A stretch of 11,045 nucleotides of DNA from Chromatiales bacterium (GTDB taxonomy: Bacteria; Pseudomonadota; Gammaproteobacteria; UBA6429; Thiohalophilaceae): contig JAHEDB010000037.1 of the NCBI GenBank assembly GCA_024641465.1, positions 1 through 11,045 of the forward strand. Reading direction: 5' to 3'. The notes under the pieces were generated by a model. It made no database searches. It was not told where the DNA came from and worked only from the letters and a program-made list of their open reading frames with translations. This document shows, piece after piece, positions 6,697 through 11,045 of the stretch (position 1 is the stretch's first letter; the number at the start of each line of letters is the position of its first letter). The position numbers and the translations under genes are program-made.

Positions 6697-6715
6697 TGTA
6701 ACAGGAACCGTTACA
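6697..6715. promoter_or_regulatory. Imperfect 19-base palindrome, possible operator
   Basis: TGTAACAGGAACCGTTACA has perfect 6-base ends (TGTAAC / GTTACA) plus one further matching pair inside, giving 14 of 18 symmetric positions. It lies 62-80 bases upstream of the start of the minus-strand HEXXH gene, the right distance for a transcription-factor site. The binding protein is unknown. Confidence 0.35.
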
Positions 6716-6734
6716 ATCCCTGACTACTGAACTG

Positions 6735-6750
6735 GTCGACGCCTGTCGAC
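6735..6750. repeat. GTCGAC-GCCT-GTCGAC short hairpin
   Basis: Two GTCGAC hexamers, each a palindrome, are separated by GCCT, so they read as both a direct and an inverted repeat. The element falls in the 6636-7115 intergenic region, which otherwise is AT-rich (especially 6780-6960), holds no supportable gene, and has no clear promoter. It may be part of the same control region as the palindrome at 6697-6715, or chance. Confidence 0.25.
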
Positions 6751-7058
6751 AGTGTATCATCCGATCCAACAGTTCGTTTCTCACTCCATTTTATGACAGC
6801 TGGAAAACCAAAATCCCTTTGTTTTATGAGTTTTAGTGCTTAATAACACTACACTTATACCTGCAAAATTTAACTAATATTTTTAATTATTTAGCCTTTT
6901 TTTCACTCTGGTTAATCTGGAATAAATATTGTAATTATTTTTTCATATTTTTTACAAATGCGCCGCTAGTCATTTCAGGAAACAAGGTTGGATTGCAGTA
7001 CCGGTAGTGGGGTGTTTAACAAAGGTTCCTGGTTGTTGCTTCTGTCGAACAGTTTAAG

Positions 7059-7093
7059 TCGGGATGTCAGTCTACATGCTCGAGTTATCCCGA
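7059..7093 (+). promoter_or_regulatory. Leader hairpin before the methyltransferase unit
   Basis: TCGGGAT (7059-7065) pairs exactly with ATCCCGA (7087-7093) across a 21-base loop, followed by TTATTTAATTG. The hairpin lies 23 bases before ATG 7116. It could be a leader structure or a weak terminator; the long loop makes either uncertain. Confidence 0.3.
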
Positions 7094-7115
7094 TTATTTA
7101 ATTGAGGCGGCTCTG

Positions 7116-7364
7116 ATGTGTCTGTGTCAGTTATCCATCGACGTGAGAGCGATCAGGATCATACGTTATTACCATTTTGCACACGACTCTGACACCACCT
7201 GTTTCTCACAAACAATGCTGCCAATGGATTGCTATATCGGATGTGGCAAGGCTTTTGGTATTGAGTTAGTAAAGTGCACCAGGCATAAGTTCGAATCAAT
7301 CTCTATTCCAGAAACTATACCTGGCATTAGGTTATACAACTTACGAAAACAGGCAGGTATATAA
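7116..7364 (+). CDS. Doubtful 82-aa Cys-rich ORF overlapping the methyltransferase start
   Basis: The frame encodes 82 aa with six cysteines (2, 4, 29, 39, 43, 54), no recognisable domain, no signal peptide and no membrane segment. In its favour are GAGGCGG about five bases before the ATG and a TAATG stop-start overlap with the next gene, the arrangement used for translational coupling. Against it are the unusual residue make-up (rich in Cys, Ile and His) and the lack of any family I know. It could simply be the 5' leader of the methyltransferase mRNA. I keep it because of the exact overlap. Confidence 0.3.
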   Translation: MCLCQLSIDVRAIRIIRYYHFAHDSDTTCFSQTMLPMDCYIGCGKAFGIELVKCTRHKFESISIPETIPGIRLYNLRKQAGI

Positions 7365-8812
7365 TGACCCCAATAAACAAGAATAAAGTACATGAAGGTT
7401 TTGAGATCACGGAGGCGTCACGCGGCGAACGAATCAAACTACTGAGAGAGGAACGGTTTTATCCCTCCGCACCTTGTTACCTGGAAATTAGTGGCCGTCA
7501 TTATTCGGTAGTTAATTATTCAACCTTTGGCGTGGCCATTTTCTGTCCTATAGACTTTGAGTGTGAAAATGTATTGACTGGGGTGCCTTTCATATTTGAC
7601 GATGTTGAGGTGGGTCTGATGCACTTACGCCTTGCTCGCCAGGAACCGGAAGGTGATGATTGTCAAATTGTGGCATTTGATATCCTTGCTGAACCCATCA
7701 ACCGGGATAAGATTGAAGGTGTCAGTACGGCGAAGCGGGTGATTTCATTACACAATGATTATGTTGCCTCGGCCAGCCAGATCCCCATGGAAGTCAAGGC
7801 ACAGGTGTATGAGATAGCCGACTGGCTGGAACACATCATGGCCGAGGTCGATGAGATCGAGCAAAACAACAAGGTCAGCAGCCATCACTCCTTAATGGAT
7901 TATGAAGAGACCATCATTAGCGTACTTGCTCGCTATATGGGGGCGATGTTCCCTGCAGTATATAATCAGTTTAACACTATCATTCAGCAACACCCGGACG
8001 ATATTCGCAAGCAATCAATCGATTTCCTGCGACAAAAGCTCAATCATCTGATCTATCAGGCCCCGTTTGCCGACCGAGTATTTAACAAACCACTGGGCTA
8101 TGCCGGTGATTATGAGATGATGAATCTGATCTACAAACAGGAAAATGTCGGTAAGTCTCTGTTTGCCCGCTGCCTGCACCGCTATTATATCGATGAACCC
8201 GCCGCGCAGGCCGTGCGTAATCGAGCCGATTATCTGATCGGCGTCATTACCAGGGAACTAGCCCAGGCGGCGCATGACCATCCCTATCGTATCCTGTCTG
8301 TGGCGTGTGGTCCGGCCATGGAATGGCAAAAACTGTTACCCAAAATTGGTGAGCTGAAAAGTGAGGTTAGTGTTGATCTGCTTGATCAGGATGAGCAGGC
8401 CCTGTTGTCAACCCAGGACTGTCTGCGCCACCTGAAGATAAAACACAACACCTCGGTGGATTTCCAGTTTATCAGGAAGGCGATCAAGAACATTATTGTC
8501 CGCGGCATGGATTATAAGGAATATGACCTGATTTATTCCGCCGGTCTGTTTGATTACTTAACCGATCCGGTGGCCTTTATGGCGGCTAATCAATTATTCA
8601 AATGCCTGCGCCCGGGCGGAAAACTGGTCATTGGCAACTTCAATGTCAGTAATCCCAATCGGGTCGGCATGGAATATGCGCTGGACTGGGAGCTCATCCA
8701 TCGTTCTGAACAGGACTTGCTGGATCTGTTCAGGGACACAGGTGGTAAGTTGACGGTTGAAAAAGAAAGCCTCGACATCAACCTGTTCTGTGTCATCACC
8801 AAAGAAGCCTGA
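7364..8812 (+). CDS. PilZ-like / SAM-dependent methyltransferase, PhcB-like
   Basis: The 482-aa cytoplasmic protein has two parts. Residues about 20-115 look like a PilZ-type domain: a basic run (RIKLLREER, 23-31), then Asn51-x-Ser53-x-x-Gly56 in a beta-strand setting (VVNYSTFGVAIF), the two elements that bind cyclic-di-GMP. The basic motif is RxxR rather than standard RxxxR, so binding is uncertain. A helical linker (140-230) leads to KPLGYAGDYEMMNLIY (242-257). That motif is typical of a methyltransferase group annotated as 3-hydroxypalmitate methyl ester (PhcB-type) synthases. A class I Rossmann fold follows: motif I ILSVACGPAMEW (310-321), acidic strand-2 end VDLLDQD (337-343), DLIYSAGLFDYL (388-399) and LRPGGKLVIG (415-424). 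PhcB in Ralstonia makes a fatty acid methyl ester signal; the substrate here is inference. ATG 7364 has AGGT five bases upstream and overlaps the preceding stop. A terminator follows, and no PhcS/PhcR sensor genes are in the window. Confidence 0.88.
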   Translation: MTPINKNKVHEGFEITEASRGERIKLLREERFYPSAPCYLEISGRHYSVVNYSTFGVAIFCPIDFECENVLTGVPFIFDDVEVGLMHLRLARQEPEGDDCQIVAFDILAEPINRDKIEGVSTAKRVISLHNDYVASASQIPMEVKAQVYEIADWLEHIMAEVDEIEQNNKVSSHHSLMDYEETIISVLARYMGAMFPAVYNQFNTIIQQHPDDIRKQSIDFLRQKLNHLIYQAPFADRVFNKPLGYAGDYEMMNLIYKQENVGKSLFARCLHRYYIDEPAAQAVRNRADYLIGVITRELAQAAHDHPYRILSVACGPAMEWQKLLPKIGELKSEVSVDLLDQDEQALLSTQDCLRHLKIKHNTSVDFQFIRKAIKNIIVRGMDYKEYDLIYSAGLFDYLTDPVAFMAANQLFKCLRPGGKLVIGNFNVSNPNRVGMEYALDWELIHRSEQDLLDLFRDTGGKLTVEKESLDINLFCVITKEA

Positions 8813-8876
8813 AAGGCATCAGAATAAGGTTGCTGTAATCCGTATCAGTAAATAAGTTCGCATAATCCAGAGCAGG

Positions 8877-8909
8877 AAGGGAGCCGTCCTCAAGACGACT
8901 CCCTTTCTT
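8877..8909 (+). terminator. Rho-independent terminator of the methyltransferase gene
   Basis: AAGGGAG (8877-8883) pairs with CTCCCTT (8899-8905) and CGTC (8885-8888) with GACG (8894-8897), with one internal mismatch and a CTCAA loop, followed by TCTTA. It ends transcription about 65 bases after the stop codon. The T-tract is short, so efficiency may be moderate. Confidence 0.8.
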
Positions 8910-8934
8910 ATATCGGCCTGACAAGCCGGGAGGC

Positions 8935-9069
8935 ATGATGAGGGAAACTTTGAAATACAGGCCTCAGTGTGACTGCTGGGCAGGGCCTCAGCTGGTTAAT
9001 CGTTGTATGTCGGCGCCAGAGGAAATCTGTGTATTATTGAATGGGGTGGGATATGGATGCCCAGCTTAA
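8935..9069 (+). CDS. Possible 44-aa Cys-rich micro-ORF
   Basis: A short frame starts at tandem ATGs (8935, 8938) right after GGGAGG (8928-8933), one of the best ribosome-binding matches in the window, and ends at TAA 9067-9069. The second ATG has the better spacing (4 bases). The peptide has five cysteines (12, 14, 24, 32, 42), including CDC near its N-terminus and GYGCPA at its end. No homologue is recognised. It lies just downstream of the methyltransferase terminator, with no clear promoter of its own. Confidence 0.3.
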   Translation: MMRETLKYRPQCDCWAGPQLVNRCMSAPEEICVLLNGVGYGCPA

Positions 9070-9099
9070 TAAATATAAAAGATATAAAATACAATAAGT

Positions 9100-9105
9100 T
9101 ATAAT
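9100..9105 (+). promoter_or_regulatory. TATAAT -10-like box
   Basis: A perfect TATAAT in an AT-rich stretch (9069-9110) lies 12 bases before ATG 9117 and 205 before ATG 9310. No -35 match is seen. If used, it would give transcripts for the micro-ORF and the 138-aa gene. Confidence 0.3.
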
Positions 9106-9116
9106 ATTTCTACGAA

Positions 9117-9281
9117 ATGAATGACCAAGTAATTTATTGCTGCTTCCTTGACCATAGTCGTAATACCTGTGTCCATCAGGACCGGTTTGTTGTCCCCGGA
9201 CAGTCTTGCCCGGATTGTCTGGCCAGGCACTGGACGGCAGGAAAAAAATCGCTATTATTCATGTCTACAATCTGGCACTAA
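9117..9281 (+). CDS. Possible 54-aa CxxC micro-ORF
   Basis: This frame runs from ATG 9117 to TAA 9279-9281. Its peptide starts MNDQVIYCCF and contains Cys8, Cys9, Cys18 and a CPDC pair (Cys31, Cys34), which could bind one metal ion as a small zinc-ribbon-like fold. The C-terminal part (KKSLLFMSTIW) is weakly hydrophobic. No good ribosome site precedes it. Its MND start echoes that of the next gene (MNDKHIW, 9310), which begins 28 bases after its stop, so the two could be co-transcribed. The alternative is non-coding leader DNA. Confidence 0.3.
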   Translation: MNDQVIYCCFLDHSRNTCVHQDRFVVPGQSCPDCLARHWTAGKKSLLFMSTIWH

Positions 9282-9309
9282 CCAGAGCATTTGTTAGGAA
9301 CAAAAAGAC

Positions 9310-9726
9310 ATGAACGATAAACATATCTGGGTCGGTTACCTCTCACTGGCCAATAAAAAGACCCTGGTAGCCAGTGATGACCGAGTTGATACGGGCAACC
9401 GCAAGACCCTCTTTCTCTATAACCAGGAACGCAATGATATAGTGGAATATAGTCGGGAGATCATTGAGGCAAAACTGAAGGCTGCCCCGGCAGCGGACTA
9501 TAACGTCGATGAGATTGCCGCCGTCTATCAAAAGGCCCTGCGCAAGACAAAGCCCAATGTCTATCGTGCCGTATTTACACCCAACAGCGGGGGTAGCTCA
9601 GGGCCCAAGGAAAAGAAGGCCCGCTCTGTCGCCAGTGATGACAATGACTCGGGTGATGAAATCGAGATGGAAGACAGTTTTGATATGGATGACGATAGCC
9701 CTGCTGATGATAGCGAGGGAAGATAG
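9310..9726 (+). CDS. Hypothetical protein with acidic disordered tail
   Basis: The 138-aa product has two parts. Residues 1-90 look folded (IWVGYLSLANKKTLVASDD, then a helix-like EIIEAKLKAAP and DEIAAVYQKALRKTKPNVYRAVF). Residues about 91-138 are low-complexity: Gly/Ser, a basic patch KEKKAR, then a strongly acidic Asp/Glu/Ser run (DDNDSGDEIEMEDSFDMDDD). No signal peptide or membrane segment is seen, so it is probably cytoplasmic. AGGAA (9295-9299), 10 bases before the ATG, is a usable ribosome site. I do not recognise the family. Acidic tails of this kind can mimic nucleic acid or bind basic partners, but nothing here fixes a role. No strong terminator is visible in 9727-9820. Confidence 0.75.
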   Translation: MNDKHIWVGYLSLANKKTLVASDDRVDTGNRKTLFLYNQERNDIVEYSREIIEAKLKAAPAADYNVDEIAAVYQKALRKTKPNVYRAVFTPNSGGSSGPKEKKARSVASDDNDSGDEIEMEDSFDMDDDSPADDSEGR

Positions 9727-9820
9727 AGAAATACCGATGCTGTAACACGCCATCTGCCGACATTTTGATCAAGATGCTATCAATTCGTCTGGCTTCAAAA
9801 CTCAAGAGAGTGGGGCACCG

Positions 9821-10891
9821 TTAACTATTGTAGTTGTCAGACGCCTCAGTTACCGCTCTTATGGTTTCTATAAGTTTTTCGGCAGTCATCTTCTTAAAAA
9901 CATCCATGTCAGTGACGGTAAATGCCCCCGCCATTTCAGACCAGCCATATGTTGAGACATCAATATCTTGGAATTCTTGATGTGAAAGTTTTCTGGGAAA
10001 GCAGTATATCTTCTGGTCTTTAAATAATAAATTATATGGCACGTTGTCCGTGTGCAGTTTTTGAATATCGTACCAACACTTAGCAGCATCAGTGTACACA
10101 CAGCATGAGATTGGATACTGTTCTGAACCGCCATTATGTACAAGAGTGCTTGAAAAGACCGGTAGGGCTTGGCACTCAAGAAATACCTGAAAATGCAAAT
10201 GGTTCACCGATGCGCCGGCACCGAGTGAATTATAGGTGATGACAAGTTCAGGTGTTTGCAACTGAGCCGTTGTTTGCAGCTGAATTACATAGTTTAGATA
10301 TTCTTCCGATAAATACTGATTGCTACGCAACGCCTTATCAACAACCAGTAGGGCATGGTATTTAACAAATGGAAATTTATTATATAAAAGGGAGATATGT
10401 CGGCCACCAAACTCACCTTCGGCAAACATTTCCTTATCGAGAAATGCCTTGTCAAAATGGAAGCCATCCTGATTGAAAGCGGTATTCAGGCGAACGTCTT
10501 TGACCGTACTCATTCGCGCGGGTCTGAATGAACGTAATTGATTAAAGTTTAGTTGAAATGTCGTTGGGCCAAAATCGATTTGGCGGCTGTGAAGCGGCTC
10601 CAGGTTTTTAAAACCAATTGATATGATCTTGTTCATTACGGAAATGTCATCAGCGGAATCCGTCGGAGGCAGATTTTTGTTGCTGCATGACCGGTAATAT
10701 TCATTGATATAAGAATAAACCTCTTCGAGAAGTTTTATGTTTTTGTCGAGCAGATCAGGATGCTGAAAGATATTAGCGCAGGCCAGAATAAAGGTGCCGG
10801 CGGTTCTGTTCTGTAGAATACGACTCAGCCCTGTTTCGAAGGCCGATTTGTAGTGTTCAGAGGAAGATAAGGCTTCTGAAATACTTAACAT
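9821..10891 (-). CDS. HIT/GalT-superfamily protein, GDP-hexose phosphorylase-like
   Basis: The decisive motif is YNSLGAGASVNHLHFQ at residues 220-235. Its HxHxQ core (His231, His233, Gln235) is the nucleotidyl-transfer site of the GalT/Ap4A-phosphorylase branch of the HIT superfamily, and the middle His forms the nucleotidyl intermediate. As I recall, plant GDP-L-galactose phosphorylase (VTC2) reads YNSLGAFATINHLHFQ, so this is a close match. The preceding strand SLLYNKFPFVKYHALLVV (167-184) fits the family's NxxPxxxxHxLLxP block, with His179. Such enzymes split GDP-hexoses with phosphate to give GDP and hexose 1-phosphate; substrate is inference. The 356-aa length also fits. Residues 1-90 are helical and not recognised. 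ATG 10891 lacks a clear ribosome site, and an AT-rich leader lies upstream. It is on its own strand, convergent with 9310-9726. Confidence 0.85.
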   Translation of the reverse strand: MLSISEALSSSEHYKSAFETGLSRILQNRTAGTFILACANIFQHPDLLDKNIKLLEEVYSYINEYYRSCSNKNLPPTDSADDISVMNKIISIGFKNLEPLHSRQIDFGPTTFQLNFNQLRSFRPARMSTVKDVRLNTAFNQDGFHFDKAFLDKEMFAEGEFGGRHISLLYNKFPFVKYHALLVVDKALRSNQYLSEEYLNYVIQLQTTAQLQTPELVITYNSLGAGASVNHLHFQVFLECQALPVFSSTLVHNGGSEQYPISCCVYTDAAKCWYDIQKLHTDNVPYNLLFKDQKIYCFPRKLSHQEFQDIDVSTYGWSEMAGAFTVTDMDVFKKMTAEKLIETIRAVTEASDNYNS

Positions 10892-11045
10892 TTTTTAAAT
10901 ATATATTGCTGAAAGGCAGATGGCTAAATATTTTAAGCTGTATTTATTTTGGTTTTGTAAAGCAGTGTTATATTTACTACTGCAATTGCTGTGCGGTACC
11001 CCTGGATAAGAGGTAAAGTCGCATCACAACCTTCTTGAAAATCTG
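10892..11045. other. AT-rich upstream region of the minus-strand phosphorylase-like gene
   Basis: Bases 10892-10975 are rich in A and T and must hold the promoter of the minus-strand gene, but no clear box pair stands out. Bases 10977-11045 on the minus strand are open to the window edge for 22 codons (ending RGTAQQLQ, stop at 10977-10979). This might be the tail of an upstream gene, but is too short to judge. Confidence 0.3.

Noticed and set aside
9575..9805. Minus-strand frame of 76 aa opposite the acidic-tail gene
   Set aside because: Antisense to low-complexity Asp/Glu codons, giving an artificial His/Ser/Pro-rich product.
10977..11045. Tail of a minus-strand gene entering from the right edge
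   Set aside because: Only 22 open codons with no recognisable motif; chance cannot be excluded.
1..11045. CRISPR array, tRNA, rRNA, defence island or toxin-antitoxin pair
   Set aside because: No evenly spaced repeats, no tRNA arms or rRNA sequence, and only one Fic gene without a partner; nothing supports a multi-gene defence system.

Overview
The window looks like chromosomal DNA of a gammaproteobacterium. ThiC resembles the enterobacterial enzyme closely along its length, a TPP riboswitch precedes it, and dispersed palindromic repeats of proteobacterial type are present. I cannot name the genus. Composition is mosaic: thiC is GC-rich, the Fic gene and several intergenic stretches are clearly AT-rich, and the rest is intermediate. 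No rRNA, tRNA, CRISPR array or replication origin was seen.

Layout. (1) 1-2253: a weak promoter, a TPP riboswitch whose P3 arm carries a long palindromic insertion, a candidate ribosome-site hairpin, thiC and its terminator. This is a self-contained, vitamin-controlled unit. (2) 2254-3559: AT-rich DNA with a 15-base direct repeat and a monocistronic Fic-domain (probable AMP-transferase) gene that has an N-terminal inhibitory motif and a C-terminal winged helix. Its candidate promoter is framed by TGGACA repeats. (3) 3580-5260: a repeat-rich segment. A palindromic element of the CCGGGGTCAG type abuts an IS256-family transposase that has lost its N-terminus but keeps its DDE residues. A small membrane protein gene follows, then a second, shorter copy of the palindromic element. 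(4) 5274-6635, minus strand: an exported protein with an HEXXH metalloprotease-like motif and a beta-rich C-terminal half ending in Phe, facing a 480-base gene-poor AT-rich region. (5) 7116-8909: a doubtful 82-aa ORF overlapping (TAATG) a gene for a PilZ-like plus SAM-methyltransferase protein that resembles PhcB-type 3-hydroxy fatty acid methyl ester synthases, then a good terminator. (6) 8910-9309: two possible Cys-rich micro-ORFs of 44 and 54 aa. (7) 9310-9726: a 138-aa protein with an acidic low-complexity tail. (8) 9821-10891, minus strand: a HIT/GalT-superfamily protein with a motif very like plant and animal GDP-hexose phosphorylases.

The genes do not form one pathway. ThiC is core metabolism. 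The others look like accessory single genes separated by repeats and terminators. The most interesting are the methyltransferase with its PilZ-like front end, the HEXXH/beta-barrel-like envelope protein, the GDP-hexose-phosphorylase-like protein in a bacterium, the apparently self-regulated Fic gene, and the riboswitch arm extended by a dispersed repeat.
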